Source: an uncultured Pelagibacteraceae bacterium
Lineage (GTDB): Bacteria; Pseudomonadota; Alphaproteobacteria; Pelagibacterales; Pelagibacteraceae
Direction of reading: 5' to 3'
DNA: 64,000 bases
NCBI GenBank assembly: GCA_902617895.1
Contig: CACMYJ010000003.1
Coordinates: forward strand, 62,001-126,000
In this document: piece after piece, positions 20,066 to 31,807 of the stretch
Position numbering within the stretch: position 1 is the stretch's first letter
Layout of the letters: each line of letters begins with the position of its first letter
Notes under the pieces: generated by a model
The model's input: only the letters and a program-made list of their open reading frames with translations
What the model was told of the DNA's origin: nothing
The model's database searches: none
Made by a program: the position numbers and the translations under genes

Positions 20066-21435
20066 TTATTAATAATATTTTTAACTAAAGATTTAAGCTC
20101 TTGTGAATTTTTAATATTATATTCAGATTTAACATTTTTTTTGCCATACTTGACATCTTGATTAATTTTTATATCAAATATTGATACTAATCCGGTGTTA
20201 ATATTTTTTTCAATTTTAAAATTGATCACATTAATATTCTTAACTTTATCTAATTTTAACTGGAATTTTTTAGCAAACTGATTTTTATTTTTTATTGATA
20301 AAGAATTTGATGAACTAAATATTGTATCACCATTTTCCTCACTATATTTTATTTGAGTTTTAATTGAGCCAATATCACCAATATTTAATAAAACATCCCT
20401 TAAATTGATAGTTTTTTGACTTATATTAAAACTTACACTGCCATTTCTTATAAGTTCGTGCTCAATATTAGTCAAAAGGAATTTGATATCTCCATTAAAA
20501 TTACCTAATAAATCAGGACTTAAATTCAAAATAAAAAATATTAATTCATCAATCAAAAAATTTAAATTTTGTTTGTTCAATGTTATATTCGAATTGAGAT
20601 AAAACGGTGATAGCTCTATTTTCGTGTCAAATTTAATCTTATTAGTATTATCAGGTGAATTTAAACTAATTAAATTATTTTTAAGCTCATAATCTACTTC
20701 AATATTTTGATTTAAGAAATTTATTATTACTGATCCTTTTAAGTCAGTGCTACTTTTATAATTTAATTGATTTTTTAATATAATATTAGGATTTTCAAAA
20801 TTTACTTCTAATTGTGAATTCATTTGTGATTTATATTTTTTTTTCCATAACGATTTAAAATTTAAATCAAACAAATTTCCTTTGATATTTAATTTTTTGA
20901 AATTATCTAGTTTAGAGGTAGTAAAATTAATTTTTTCTATTGGAGATATAATTAAAGTTTCATCATTATCGTCTATAATAAATACTTTACTTTTTTTAAT
21001 AGAAAAAGGTTTACTTTTACTAGTATGAAAATAATTTCTCAAAATACTATATTCTTTTTGTCTTAATAAAAAATTAGTACTTTGTATCTCAAATTTTTCA
21101 AAATCAATTTTGGATTTTGGATATAAACTATTAGATAATAAAAATATCTTAAGATTCTTAATATCTACCAACATGTCTTTACCATTATTTTCATTTATCA
21201 ATAACGATGAATCGCTAATTAATAAATGAGGTTTTGGAAGTAATTGATACTTTATGTCACCATTTATATTTAGGTTAATATCAAAATCAGAATAAAACTT
21301 ACTTTCAATGATGTTTTCTATGCTTTTATAATTAAATAAAACTGGTATTGATAAATAAATGCCAAAAGTAAAAAACAATGCTATTAATACGAAAATCCCT
21401 TTAATAAATATTGGTACTTTCTTAGTTTTATTCAT
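20062..21435 (-). CDS. AsmA-family-like membrane protein
   Basis: N-terminal TM followed by [29 protein letters not shown], AsmA-like beta-rich architecture. Confidence 0.65.
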   Translation of the reverse strand: MNKTKKVPIFIKGIFVLIALFFTFGIYLSIPVLFNYKSIENIIESKFYSDFDINLNINGDIKYQLLPKPHLLISDSSLLINENNGKDMLVDIKNLKIFLLSNSLYPKSKIDFEKFEIQSTNFLLRQKEYSILRNYFHTSKSKPFSIKKSKVFIIDDNDETLIISPIEKINFTTSKLDNFKKLNIKGNLFDLNFKSLWKKKYKSQMNSQLEVNFENPNIILKNQLNYKSSTDLKGSVIINFLNQNIEVDYELKNNLISLNSPDNTNKIKFDTKIELSPFYLNSNITLNKQNLNFLIDELIFFILNLSPDLLGNFNGDIKFLLTNIEHELIRNGSVSFNISQKTINLRDVLLNIGDIGSIKTQIKYSEENGDTIFSSSNSLSIKNKNQFAKKFQLKLDKVKNINVINFKIEKNINTGLVSIFDIKINQDVKYGKKNVKSEYNIKNSQELKSLVKNIINN

Positions 21436-21468
21436 TAATTTAATATCGCCTAAATTAAAAAAAAATAA

Positions 21469-23499
21469 ATGATGAATTTAGATTATTTAACAAATCTTAA
21501 TAAAAATCAGGAAGAGGCAGTTTTACATTTAAATGGGCCTCTGTTGATTGTTGCTGGAGCTGGGTCAGGAAAAACAAGGGTTCTTACAGCTAGAATTGCT
21601 CATATTGTTAAACAACATAAGGCATTTCCTAATCAAGTCTTGGCAGTGACATTTACAAATAAAGCAGCAAAAGAAATGCAATTAAGAGTGTCTAAATTCC
21701 TGAGAAAAGAAGCAACTGGTCTTCCATGGTTAGGGACATTTCACTCAATTAGTGCAAAAATATTGAGAAAACATGCAGAAGCGGCTGGGTTAAAATCAAA
21801 CTTTTCAATTATTGATCAAGACGATCAAGTAAGATTAATAAAAAATATCTGTAAATCTGAGAACATAGATACAAAAAAAATATCTCCAAGATATATTTTG
21901 GCAGTAATTGATAAATGGAAGAATAAAGGCTTTTACCCTGACGAAGTTGTACTAAAGCGTAAAGACATATTAGAAAAAAACTTCCTAGGAATTTACAAAA
22001 TTTATCAACAAAAATTAATAGACTTAAACGCTGCTGATTTTAGTGACTTAATACTTCATACTGTTAAAATTTTTGAAAGACATAGTGATATATCAAAAAT
22101 GTATTCTAAAAAGTTTAAATATATTTTAGTCGATGAATATCAAGATACAAACTTTATTCAAAGTGAATGGCTAAAATACTTAGCAGAACATAATCAAAAT
22201 ATTTGCTGTGTTGGAGATGATGATCAGTCAATATATAGTTGGAGAGGAGCAGAAATTAAGAATTTTCTTCAATTTGAAAATGTTTACGAAAATACCAAAA
22301 TAATAAGATTAGAAAAAAATTATAGATCAACTCAAAATATTTTAAATGTTGCATCTAATATTATTGAAAATAATCAAAATAGAGTTGGAAAAAAACTTTT
22401 TACAGATCAAGAAGATGGAGAGCTTGTAACATTAAACTGTTTTCGAAATGTAAAAGATGAAGCGACTGAAATAGGCTCTAATATTGAAGATTTCAAAAAT
22501 AGATTTTCTTTAAATGAAGTTGCAATTCTTGTGAGAGCTATTTTTCAGACTAGAGAATTTGAAGAAAGGTTTTTAAAAATTGGTGTTCCATACAGAATTA
22601 TTGGTGGAATTAAATTTTATGAAAGAGCAGAAGTAAAAGATTGTGTTGCATACTTAAAAACAGTTTTTCAACCTCAAGACGACTTAGCTTTTGAGAGAAT
22701 TTTAAATGTACCAAAAAGATCTATAGGAGATACAACGGTAAAAGCTATTAATAATTTTGCCAAATTAAATAAATGCTCATTAGAAGTTGCCTCAAAACAT
22801 TTAATTGAACAGAACAAAATTAAACCTAAAACAAAATTAGGTTTAAATTCTCTGCTAAATCTTTTAGCCAAATGGAGAGGTGATTTAAAGAATAAAGTGA
22901 ATCATAATAAATTATTACAAACAATACTTGATGAGTCTGGATATAGTGAAATGCTTAAAAATAAGAAAGACTTAGAGAATGAAAATAGATTAGAGAATAT
23001 AAAAGAATTATTAAGTGCAATGAAAGAATTTGATAATTTGGAAAGTTTTTTAGAGCATGTTGCTCTTGCAACATCACTTGATCAAGATTGGCAGAGTGAA
23101 AAAGTTAATTTAATGACAATACATGCTTCTAAAGGACTGGAATTTGATGTCGTATTCTTACCAGGGTGGGAGGAAGGTTTATTTCCACATCAGAAAAGTA
23201 TTGAGGAAAAAGGTGAAAGTGGATTAGAGGAAGAAAGAAGATTAGCTTATGTTGCAATTACTAGAGCAAAAAAACTAGCAAAAATATCATTTTCTATGAA
23301 CAGGTTCTATCAAGGAGATTGGATTGACAGCATGGCTTCAAGGTTTGTAGATGAACTACCAGATGAATATATTAAAAAAAATAATAATTTTATAGATGAA
23401 AAAGAGGAAGATTTCGAATTCAACCAAGATATAGATTTTGATACTGATAGTGAAATTAGAAGTCCTGGTTGGATCCGTTATCAAAAAAAATTAAAATGA
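21469..23499 (+). CDS. uvrD: UvrD/PcrA-type DNA helicase II
   Basis: LIVAGAGSGKTRVLTARIAHI, VDEYQDTN, GDDDQSIYSWRGA, MTIHASKGLEFDVVFLPGWEEGLFPH. Confidence 0.95.
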   Translation: MMNLDYLTNLNKNQEEAVLHLNGPLLIVAGAGSGKTRVLTARIAHIVKQHKAFPNQVLAVTFTNKAAKEMQLRVSKFLRKEATGLPWLGTFHSISAKILRKHAEAAGLKSNFSIIDQDDQVRLIKNICKSENIDTKKISPRYILAVIDKWKNKGFYPDEVVLKRKDILEKNFLGIYKIYQQKLIDLNAADFSDLILHTVKIFERHSDISKMYSKKFKYILVDEYQDTNFIQSEWLKYLAEHNQNICCVGDDDQSIYSWRGAEIKNFLQFENVYENTKIIRLEKNYRSTQNILNVASNIIENNQNRVGKKLFTDQEDGELVTLNCFRNVKDEATEIGSNIEDFKNRFSLNEVAILVRAIFQTREFEERFLKIGVPYRIIGGIKFYERAEVKDCVAYLKTVFQPQDDLAFERILNVPKRSIGDTTVKAINNFAKLNKCSLEVASKHLIEQNKIKPKTKLGLNSLLNLLAKWRGDLKNKVNHNKLLQTILDESGYSEMLKNKKDLENENRLENIKELLSAMKEFDNLESFLEHVALATSLDQDWQSEKVNLMTIHASKGLEFDVVFLPGWEEGLFPHQKSIEEKGESGLEEERRLAYVAITRAKKLAKISFSMNRFYQGDWIDSMASRFVDELPDEYIKKNNNFIDEKEEDFEFNQDIDFDTDSEIRSPGWIRYQKKLK

Positions 23500-25175
23500 G
23501 TGTAGAAATAAATAATATTATTTTATCTAATAATTTAGATGGATATATTTTACCAAAAAATGATAACTATTTCACCGAATATTCCAAAATAAATAATCTT
23601 AAATCAATTACAAATTTTTCTGGGTCTGCAGGTTTTGCTATTTTCTTAAAAAATAAAAAATATTTATTTGTTGATGGAAGATATACTATTCAAGCAGAAA
23701 AAGAGGTTGGAAAAAATTATAAAATTTGTGAAATTCCTTATGTGTGGCCAAAAGATATATTGAAGAAAAAAATTAAAATTGGGTTTGATCCACATCTTTT
23801 TACTTGGGAAACTCTAAATAAATATTTTGGGATTGAATACTCATTAATTCCTTTAAACATAAAATTTCAAAAAAAAACTAATAAAAAAGATATTTATCCT
23901 TTCTTTAGTCTCAAGACAGCTATAGCAGGTGAAAGTGTAACAAGTAAAATAAATCGATTAATTAAAATAATGAAAAAAAAAAAAATTGATTACAATTTCA
24001 TAAGCTCGGGTGAAAACATTTGCTGGCTTCTTAATATAAGAGGAAAAGATCTCCCAAATTCTCCAATTGCAAATTGTAAAATGATATTAACTAGAGATAA
24101 AAAAATTTATTTTTTTTCAAGTAAAAATAAGATAAAAAAAATAAAGTTAAGTCATAAAAAATTAAAAATGCATTTTTTAAATGAAGATAATATTTTAAAA
24201 TGCTTAATAGGTCTCAAGAATGGAAATTTTTGTATTGATAGTAAAACTTGTTCAGTATTTGAAGAAAGCCTAATTAACTACAAATTTAAAATTGTTGATA
24301 AAGAGGATTCCCTTTATGCTTTAAAATCTTTAAAAAATAAAACTGAAATTAAAAATATGGTAAATGCACATATTGAAGATGGCGTTGCTTTAACTAAGTT
24401 TTTATATTGGATTAAAAATCTTAATATTAATAACCTTACAGAAAAAAAAATTGAGAAGAAAATAGAGAATTTTAGAAAAAGTAGTAAAAATTATTTATAC
24501 CCAAGCTTTGATACAATTGCTGGATCTGGACCAAATGGAGCAGTAATTCATTATAGATCTGATAAATTTTCAAACAGAAAGTTAAAAAAAGACGATCTAC
24601 TATTACTCGATTCTGGTGGTCAATATAAATGGGGAACTACAGATGTAACCAGAACTGTATGTTTTTCTAATGTCTCAAATAAAGTGAAAAATACATTTAC
24701 AAGAGTTTTAAAAGGTCATATTGCAGTTGCTTTATCAAACATAAAAAAAGAGAAAAATGGCCATAATATTGATAAAATAGCAAGAAAAAGTCTCAATTCT
24801 ATTGGTCTTGATTATCGTCACGGAACCGGTCATGGAGTTGGAGCATTTCTTAATGTACATGAAGGACCACAAGGAATTTCAAAAAATAATTATGTAAAGC
24901 TCAAAGAGGGAATGATTTTAAGCAATGAACCTGGTTTTTACAAAAAAAATGATTTTGGAATAAGAATTGAAAATTTGGTTTTCATAAAAAAGGTTAAATC
25001 TAAACTTTTTTTTAAAAATTTAACAATGGCGCCAATCGATACTGATCTAATCAATCTTAAAATGCTTAATAAAAAGGAAAAGAATTATTTATTTAAATAT
25101 CACTTTGAAGTTTACAATAATATTTCACCATTTTTAAATACAAATGAAAAAAAATGGTTAGCTAATCTAATCTAA
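23496..25175 (+). CDS. pepP: Xaa-Pro aminopeptidase (M24B)
   Basis: LLLDSGGQYKWGTTDVTRT, HGTGHGVGAFLNVHEGPQ, NEPGFY; ATG overlaps uvrD TGA. Confidence 0.9.
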   Translation: MSVEINNIILSNNLDGYILPKNDNYFTEYSKINNLKSITNFSGSAGFAIFLKNKKYLFVDGRYTIQAEKEVGKNYKICEIPYVWPKDILKKKIKIGFDPHLFTWETLNKYFGIEYSLIPLNIKFQKKTNKKDIYPFFSLKTAIAGESVTSKINRLIKIMKKKKIDYNFISSGENICWLLNIRGKDLPNSPIANCKMILTRDKKIYFFSSKNKIKKIKLSHKKLKMHFLNEDNILKCLIGLKNGNFCIDSKTCSVFEESLINYKFKIVDKEDSLYALKSLKNKTEIKNMVNAHIEDGVALTKFLYWIKNLNINNLTEKKIEKKIENFRKSSKNYLYPSFDTIAGSGPNGAVIHYRSDKFSNRKLKKDDLLLLDSGGQYKWGTTDVTRTVCFSNVSNKVKNTFTRVLKGHIAVALSNIKKEKNGHNIDKIARKSLNSIGLDYRHGTGHGVGAFLNVHEGPQGISKNNYVKLKEGMILSNEPGFYKKNDFGIRIENLVFIKKVKSKLFFKNLTMAPIDTDLINLKMLNKKEKNYLFKYHFEVYNNISPFLNTNEKKWLANLI

Positions 25176-27179
25176 TAAATTAAGCCATTCTTTTTGTGAT
25201 AAAATTTTTATTCCTAACTCTTTAGCTTGTTCTACTTTTCGGTTAGTTGGTTTTTCGCCAATTATTAAATATTTTAATTTTTTATTGACTGAGCTTACAA
25301 CAGATCCTGAATTCTCTTCAATTAAAGATTTTGCTTCAGCTCTACTCATATTTGATAATTTTCCAGTGAACATAAATGTATTGTTTAAAAGTTTACCGTT
25401 TTTATTTAATTTGAGATCAGAAATATTTAAAATAGAAGACAACTTTTCGATTATTTTATAATTTGACTTATTTTCAAAAAAAGTTTTCAAAGAATTTATT
25501 TGAGTTTCGCCAATTCCATCTATGTCTAAAAATTCATTCAACTTATCTTTTTTTACTAAAATTATAAAATTTTTTATAGACTTTACATGTTCCGCCAAAA
25601 GTTTTGCATTTTCAATTCCAATATGTCTTATCCCAATAGCATACAAAAATTTATCCAAAGAAACTTTTTTTGATTGATCAATAGAGTATTTTAAGTTTGA
25701 AACTGATAGATCTCCCCATCCATCTAAATTTGATATTTTATTATAATCTAAATTATAAATATCTTGTGGAAATCTTATTAAATTGAGATCCCAGAAATTT
25801 TCTACAACTTTTTTTCCAAGACCATCAATATTCATAGCATCTTTTGATATAAAATGTTTAATTTTTTCAATTGCTATTTTTTCACAATCATAACCTTCAT
25901 TTGTACATCTTCTTACAGCATCATGTTTTTTTGTTGTTTTATTAAATTCTTTTATTGTTTCTGAACCGCAGGAAGGGCAATTATTAGGAAAAATAAATTT
26001 TTTGGATTTTTTTTCTCTTTTTTTAAAATCGACTGAAACAACATGAGGAATAACATCACCTGCTCTCTCTACTTTTACAGTATCACCAAGTCTTATATCT
26101 TTTCTTATTATTTCATCTTCATTATGAAGTGTTGCACTAGAAACCACCACACCGCCAATATTTACTGGCTTTATTCTTGCTACTGGAGTTAAAGCGCCTG
26201 TTCTACCAACCTGAATATTTATGTCTTTTATTATAGAATATGCACTATCTGCTGAAAATTTATGAGCTATAGCCCACCTAGGAGAATTTGCTGTAAATCC
26301 TAATCTGTTTTGAAGATCAAGATTATTGATTTTATAGACTAAACCATCAACATCATACTTTAAATCAAATCTATCATTCTCAAATTTTTTGTGAAAACTT
26401 TCTAATTCTTTAATTGTTTTTAAAACCTTATTATGCTCATTTACTTTAAAACCCCATTTTTTCAATGAACTTAAAAAATCAGACTGTTTTTTTATTTTAT
26501 CACTTTCAAAATAACCATAAGTATAAGCTACAAAGTGAAGTGGAATTTTTTTAGTTTCTAGTGGATTTTTTTGTCTTAGTGAACCTGATGCTGCATTTCT
26601 AGCATTGGCAAAATCATTTTTTAATTTATTAAAATCATCTTTTTCTATAAAGACTTCACCTCTAACATCTATATCTTCTGGGAAATCTTTGTTTGTTATT
26701 TTATGAGGTATATCTTTAATCGTTTTTAAATTTTCAGTAATTACCTCACCTGTAGTACCATCTCCTCTTGAGGTACCCATGACTAATATTCCATTTTTAT
26801 AAGTTAATGATGCAGAAATTCCATCTATTTTAGGTTCAACACTATATTCAACATCAATTCTCTTGTTGAGGAAATTAAATATTTTCTTTTCAAAATTTAG
26901 TAAGTCCTCTTTATCAAAAGCGTTCGATAATGATAACATTTTAACTCTATGTCTAGATTTTATAAAATTCTTTGAGGGCGTAAATCCCAATGATTTTGAA
27001 GGGGAAAAGGTACTTTTTAAAAAATTATAATTTTTTTCTAAATCAAGTATCTCTTTTTTAATGTCATCATATTGTTTATCTGAAATTTTTGGAGAGCTAT
27101 CCTGAAAATATGATTTATTATGTATTTTTAGTTCTTTAATTTTTTTTTTATAGTATTTTTTTATTTCAATTTCTTTCAT
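25167..27179 (-). CDS. ligA: NAD-dependent DNA ligase
   Basis: EPKIDGISASLTYKNG, zinc finger Cys, HhH and BRCT domains. Confidence 0.96.
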   Translation of the reverse strand: MKEIEIKKYYKKKIKELKIHNKSYFQDSSPKISDKQYDDIKKEILDLEKNYNFLKSTFSPSKSLGFTPSKNFIKSRHRVKMLSLSNAFDKEDLLNFEKKIFNFLNKRIDVEYSVEPKIDGISASLTYKNGILVMGTSRGDGTTGEVITENLKTIKDIPHKITNKDFPEDIDVRGEVFIEKDDFNKLKNDFANARNAASGSLRQKNPLETKKIPLHFVAYTYGYFESDKIKKQSDFLSSLKKWGFKVNEHNKVLKTIKELESFHKKFENDRFDLKYDVDGLVYKINNLDLQNRLGFTANSPRWAIAHKFSADSAYSIIKDINIQVGRTGALTPVARIKPVNIGGVVVSSATLHNEDEIIRKDIRLGDTVKVERAGDVIPHVVSVDFKKREKKSKKFIFPNNCPSCGSETIKEFNKTTKKHDAVRRCTNEGYDCEKIAIEKIKHFISKDAMNIDGLGKKVVENFWDLNLIRFPQDIYNLDYNKISNLDGWGDLSVSNLKYSIDQSKKVSLDKFLYAIGIRHIGIENAKLLAEHVKSIKNFIILVKKDKLNEFLDIDGIGETQINSLKTFFENKSNYKIIEKLSSILNISDLKLNKNGKLLNNTFMFTGKLSNMSRAEAKSLIEENSGSVVSSVNKKLKYLIIGEKPTNRKVEQAKELGIKILSQKEWLNLLD

Positions 27180-27188
27180 TAAACTTCT

Positions 27189-28028
27189 TTATTGAAATAA
27201 GTCTTTAAATCTTTTAAGCAAGGATTTTTGTTTGTTCAGATCACTTTTGATTTCTATCTTTTTATATTCTTTATTTAAAATTTTATACGACCTTTCATAC
27301 CAGTCACTCGATTGGTAGTTATATCCTAACATAATTGCATATTTTTTTGATTCATTCTCAAGGCCTAATTTATAATTTAATTCAACAAGTCTATACAAAG
27401 CTTCTTCTACAAAAATTGTGGTATCATATTTATTTACAATTTTTTTATATCTATTCATTGCTGGTATCCATTTTTCTCTATCAAGATAATAATTAGCTAG
27501 ATATAACTCTTTAGAAGCAAGTATTTCCTCAATTAATTCAAGTTTAAATTTAGCATCTTCAGAAAAGTCAGTATTTGGATATCTATTTGTTAATAAAGTA
27601 AAATAATCTTTTGCCTTAATTATTTCTCCTAAATCTTTTTTTTCGTCAATTATTTGATTGTAATGACATATGCCTAATAAGTAATAAGCATAATCTGTGT
27701 CTGGGTGATTCTTATATTTATCAAGAAATCGCTCCAACTCAAATATTGCATCATTATAATATAATTGAGAGTAATATGAATATGCAGCCATCAACGTTGA
27801 TCTTGGTGCCCAGACAGATTGAGGATATAAAAGCTCAACTTCATTAAATTTTTTCGCTGCAAAAAAAATATCACCTCTGTTAAGCTCTTTTAATCCCTCA
27901 TTGTAAGCATCTATCATCTGCATCTCCAAATTATTTTCTTTGATCAATGAAACTTGTTCATCTTTTTGAGAACAAGAAACTAAAATAAATAAAATGAACC
28001 AACAAAATATAATTTTTTGAATTTTCAT
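27189..28028 (-). CDS. bamD: Outer membrane assembly lipoprotein BamD
   Basis: Lipobox LVSC; TPR-like YPQSVWAPRSTLMAAYSYY; downstream of lpxC. Confidence 0.9.
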   Translation of the reverse strand: MKIQKIIFCWFILFILVSCSQKDEQVSLIKENNLEMQMIDAYNEGLKELNRGDIFFAAKKFNEVELLYPQSVWAPRSTLMAAYSYYSQLYYNDAIFELERFLDKYKNHPDTDYAYYLLGICHYNQIIDEKKDLGEIIKAKDYFTLLTNRYPNTDFSEDAKFKLELIEEILASKELYLANYYLDREKWIPAMNRYKKIVNKYDTTIFVEEALYRLVELNYKLGLENESKKYAIMLGYNYQSSDWYERSYKILNKEYKKIEIKSDLNKQKSLLKRFKDLFQ

Positions 28029-28066
28029 TTAAAAATTTTAACAGAATTTTTTTAAAATTCTAATTA

Positions 28067-28990
28067 TTATGCAATTGATTTTAAATTATGGCGATTATTA
28101 ATTAATGTATGTGGTAAATTTTTACCTTTAATTTCTAACAAGGAATAATTTTTATTATCGCTGAATACTTTTCTAAGTAATTGATTAGTTAAACTATGGC
28201 CACCATGTCTACATTTTAATGATCCTATGAGTCTGTAACCAACTAAATAAAGGTCTCCCATACAATCTAAAATTTTATGATTTACAAATTCCTTTTCATT
28301 TCTTAGTCCATTCGGATTAAGAATTTTATCATCTTTAACGACAATTGCATTTTTTAATGATCCGCCTTTACCTAAACCGAGTTTCTTAAGCTTTTCAATA
28401 TCTTCAAATAAACAAAAAGTTCTAGAGTTATATATATCCTCTAAATTATCCTCGAATACATTAACTTTATTATTTTGACGTTTAATAATTTTATTTTTAT
28501 AATTTATTTCAAAATCTATTTCTAGAGTTGTATTAGATTTGTTTAAAGAGATGTATTTATTACCCTCTGCTATTTCAACATGATTATTAATTTTAATTAA
28601 TTTGATTGGAATATCGCTAGTTTTCAAGCCTATATCTTTTAAAAGTTTAACAAAATCTTTTGCTGAACCGTCAAGAATTGGAACTTCCTGCCCATCTAGC
28701 TCTACAATGGCATTATCCACACCTAAACCAAAAAAAGCAGCCATTAGGTGTTCAATCGTTGATACTTTTACCCTGAATTGATTTGATACAGTTGTGCAAA
28801 GAGTAGCTTCACTAACATTTTCAAAATTTGGTATGACAACATTATTTTTCTTTAAATCTACTCTTTTGAAAACTATTCCTGAGTTTGGTGATGCAGGCAA
28901 AATATTCACATTCACATTCATTCCTGTATGGATCCCTACCCCTGAAAATGAGACTTTATTTGCTATGGTTGACTGTGAAAGTACTGACAT
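28067..28990 (-). CDS. lpxC: UDP-3-O-acyl-N-acetylglucosamine deacetylase
   Basis: GVGIHTG, STIEHLMAAFFGLGVDNA, HKILDCMGDLYL; likely start at internal Met (MSVLSQSTIA). Confidence 0.95.
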   Translation of the reverse strand: MSVLSQSTIANKVSFSGVGIHTGMNVNVNILPASPNSGIVFKRVDLKKNNVVIPNFENVSEATLCTTVSNQFRVKVSTIEHLMAAFFGLGVDNAIVELDGQEVPILDGSAKDFVKLLKDIGLKTSDIPIKLIKINNHVEIAEGNKYISLNKSNTTLEIDFEINYKNKIIKRQNNKVNVFEDNLEDIYNSRTFCLFEDIEKLKKLGLGKGGSLKNAIVVKDDKILNPNGLRNEKEFVNHKILDCMGDLYLVGYRLIGSLKCRHGGHSLTNQLLRKVFSDNKNYSLLEIKGKNLPHTLINNRHNLKSIA

Positions 28991-29051
28991 AAAATAAGTA
29001 TATAAAATTAAGGAAAGTTTTGTATTCAAGTAATATTACAAGAAAATACGA

Positions 29052-30218
29052 TTATTTAGAAAATAGATTAAAAAATTTCTCAAAAAGTCCTATTTTTTTT
29101 ATTTTTTTTGAGTTTTTAATGAGTAATCTTTCATCACTTTTGTGATAATGCATAGCTGCTTCGCAGATATCCGAATCATTTTCGTTAAAAAAAATTAATT
29201 CAGAAAAATCTTTATTAAAATCAAAATTAAAGTTCTTTGATAGTAACTTTGAACCACCTCCAATAAAAATTATAATTGGTTTACTAACACTAGTATAATT
29301 TTTAAAAAAATTATTTTGAGTAACCGCTAATTTTATAATTTCATTTATTCTTGCTTCAATAATTTGTTTCAACAAATTAATTGAAATATTTTTTTTAATT
29401 AATTCACTATATAGATTAATATCACTTAAAGAATTTTTATTAAAAGATATCTCATTCTCGTCTTTGTTAAATTTCAATTTCAAATCTTCAGAATAGTTAA
29501 GATCTAGATTTAAAACTTTTGAAATATCTTTAGTAATATTATTTCCACCGATTGGAATAGATTTTAAAAATTTAAATTTTTTATTATGAAAAAAAAATGC
29601 ACTAGATCTTTCAAAACCTATATCTAAAAATATCAAATTATTTTTATTTTCAAAATTTTTTTTATACAATTTAGATTTAACGTAACTTGAACAGTAGATA
29701 TTTAATATATTTAAATTATTTTTTTTAAATTTATTTGATAAATTATTAATTGAAGATTTTTTAAGGCAGATAAATTTTAATTCTAATATTAAAGATTTAG
29801 TTTTCAAATTATCCAAATCATTTTCTAATTTTTTATTATCATCTACGATCATATTATTTATGCTGATGTGTAAAATCTTGTCTTTAAAATTATTTTCAGA
29901 AACAATGAAATTTGCTTCTTTGATTAGACTTTTATAATACTTTGAAATTAAAATAGGTTGATCAAAAGACTTTTTTATTGAAAGATCGACAAAATTAAAT
30001 TTAGAAGAGTCGTATAATACATTTACATCAACCAAGTGTGTTGATAATTTTTTTTCTGCATCTCTTATCAACTTATTTAGAGAATTGTCTAAATTTTCAC
30101 TTTCAAAAACTTCAGTAGTTTTAATATTTGAAGAATAAATTATTTCAGAAGATTGGTTAAATACGCCTAATCTTAAATTTTTAGACCCAAAGTCAATAAC
30201 GGTATCTAAATTACTCAT
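29052..30218 (-). CDS. ftsA: Cell division protein FtsA (divergent)
   Basis: DTVIDFGSKNLRLGVF, FLDIGFERSSAFFF, IGGNNITKDIS, FIGGGSKL; C-terminal amphipathic helix; position after ftsQ. Confidence 0.85.
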   Translation of the reverse strand: MSNLDTVIDFGSKNLRLGVFNQSSEIIYSSNIKTTEVFESENLDNSLNKLIRDAEKKLSTHLVDVNVLYDSSKFNFVDLSIKKSFDQPILISKYYKSLIKEANFIVSENNFKDKILHISINNMIVDDNKKLENDLDNLKTKSLILELKFICLKKSSINNLSNKFKKNNLNILNIYCSSYVKSKLYKKNFENKNNLIFLDIGFERSSAFFFHNKKFKFLKSIPIGGNNITKDISKVLNLDLNYSEDLKLKFNKDENEISFNKNSLSDINLYSELIKKNISINLLKQIIEARINEIIKLAVTQNNFFKNYTSVSKPIIIFIGGGSKLLSKNFNFDFNKDFSELIFFNENDSDICEAAMHYHKSDERLLIKNSKKIKKIGLFEKFFNLFSK

Positions 30219-30906
30219 TATTATTTGTCATTATAATCTGATCAATTACTCTAAGATCAATAATTTTTGTTTTTGTTAAATAATCATTATCTGATAGTTT
30301 TTTATAAATTTTAATTGAATTTATGATATTTTTAGATGGTAACTTTAAAATTAATCCATTAGAGAATACCAGATCCCATCTTCTATTTTTAAAAAAATAA
30401 TATTGTTCTATATTATCTATTTGTAACTGTTGATTATTTAAAATATTATACAAATTTAGAAATTCCTTTATTTGAAATTCCCCAAATACTGTTGGGGTAT
30501 TATATTTTTCATAGATTTGATTTGAATTTATAAATTTTCCATTTTTACCAATGTAGAACTTTTCTCCATTAATAAAAGTTTTTCCAAGGATTGATGTTTT
30601 TGATAAATTCACGTTTATAGAGGAAGGTATAATTTTCTTAACATTTATACTTTCAATAAAATTGAATTTGTTTAATTTTTCTAAAACTTTTTTATCTCTT
30701 ATTTTAAAAATGTTTGTATTTTTTAAGTTATTTAATTCCTCTTCAATATTTTTTTTTTCGTTGTAGGATACTCCATTTATATTAATAGTTTTTAAACTAA
30801 ACTTATCTTGATAATGTTCTAAAAATTTGAAATTAAATATTGAACTTAAAAAAATTAGAAAAAACAAATAAAGGTATAATTTATATTTACTTATTAATGG
30901 AAGCAT
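30211..30906 (-). CDS. ftsQ: Cell division protein FtsQ
   Basis: N-terminal TM, POTRA-like domain; between ddl and ftsA. Confidence 0.8.
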   Translation of the reverse strand: MLPLISKYKLYLYLFFLIFLSSIFNFKFLEHYQDKFSLKTININGVSYNEKKNIEEELNNLKNTNIFKIRDKKVLEKLNKFNFIESINVKKIIPSSINVNLSKTSILGKTFINGEKFYIGKNGKFINSNQIYEKYNTPTVFGEFQIKEFLNLYNILNNQQLQIDNIEQYYFFKNRRWDLVFSNGLILKLPSKNIINSIKIYKKLSDNDYLTKTKIIDLRVIDQIIMTNNNE

Positions 30907-31807
30907 CTCTCATTATTTCTTCAATAAGCTCTATAAAACTTATATTTTTGTATTTTGCAATTTCAGGTACAAGAGAAAGTGAAGTCATACCTGGCTGAGT
31001 ATTAAGTTCTAATAAATAAAATTTGTTATTGTAAAATCTGAAATCTGACCTTGAAACTCCCCTACATTTTAATAATTTGTGCGCTTTCATGGCGATTGAA
31101 TTAACTTTATTAAAATTTTTTAAACTCAAGTTGACTGGTATTATATGTTCAGTTTTTGCATTAGCACTGTACTTAGCCTTATAATCATAAAATTTCCTTT
31201 TGGGTTTAAGCTCAATAATGCCAAGTTTTTTTTTACCTAATATAGCAGCTTGGATTTCTCTTCCTGGTATATATTTCTCAATTAAAATATCTTTAAATTT
31301 TTTTAATTTTATTAAATCACTAGTAAAATTTTTTTTGTTACAAATATAAACACCTACACTAGAACCTTCATTAATAGGCTTTAAAACTACAGGAAATTTT
31401 AATTTTTTATCAATTTTATCTGTTATACTTTTAACATTAAAATCATTTTTAAAAGAAAATTTAATATAAGGGGGTGTTAGAATATTATTTTTAGTAAAAA
31501 TTTTTTTTGAAATTTCTTTATCGATTGCAAGAGAAGATGATAAAACACCAGAATGAGAATATCTTATCTTTTCTGACTCGAGTATCGACTGAATATAACC
31601 ATCCTCTCCATACCTCCCATGTAGCAGGTTTAAAACTAAATTTGGCTTAAATTTTCTTAATTTTTTGACAAAATTCCCATCTGGTTCGATTAATAAAAGT
31701 TTATATTTTTTAATTTTTTTTAATTCGTTGATTACACTTTTAGCTGTTATTAAGCTGATCTCTCTCTCATTTGAATATCCTCCTGCCAATATTAAAATTT
31801 TGTCCAT
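30887..31807 (-). CDS. ddl: D-alanine--D-alanine ligase
   Basis: LLHGRYGEDGYIQ, PVVLKPINEGSSVGV, LELNTQPGMTSLSLVPE. Confidence 0.95.
   Translation of the reverse strand: MDKILILAGGYSNEREISLITAKSVINELKKIKKYKLLLIEPDGNFVKKLRKFKPNLVLNLLHGRYGEDGYIQSILESEKIRYSHSGVLSSSLAIDKEISKKIFTKNNILTPPYIKFSFKNDFNVKSITDKIDKKLKFPVVLKPINEGSSVGVYICNKKNFTSDLIKLKKFKDILIEKYIPGREIQAAILGKKKLGIIELKPKRKFYDYKAKYSANAKTEHIIPVNLSLKNFNKVNSIAMKAHKLLKCRGVSRSDFRFYNNKFYLLELNTQPGMTSLSLVPEIAKYKNISFIELIEEIMRDASINK

Noticed and set aside
28043-28061. Inverted repeat AGAATTTT-TTT-AAAATTCT between lpxC and bamD
   Set aside because: Almost entirely A/T and expected by chance at this composition; too weak to call a terminator.
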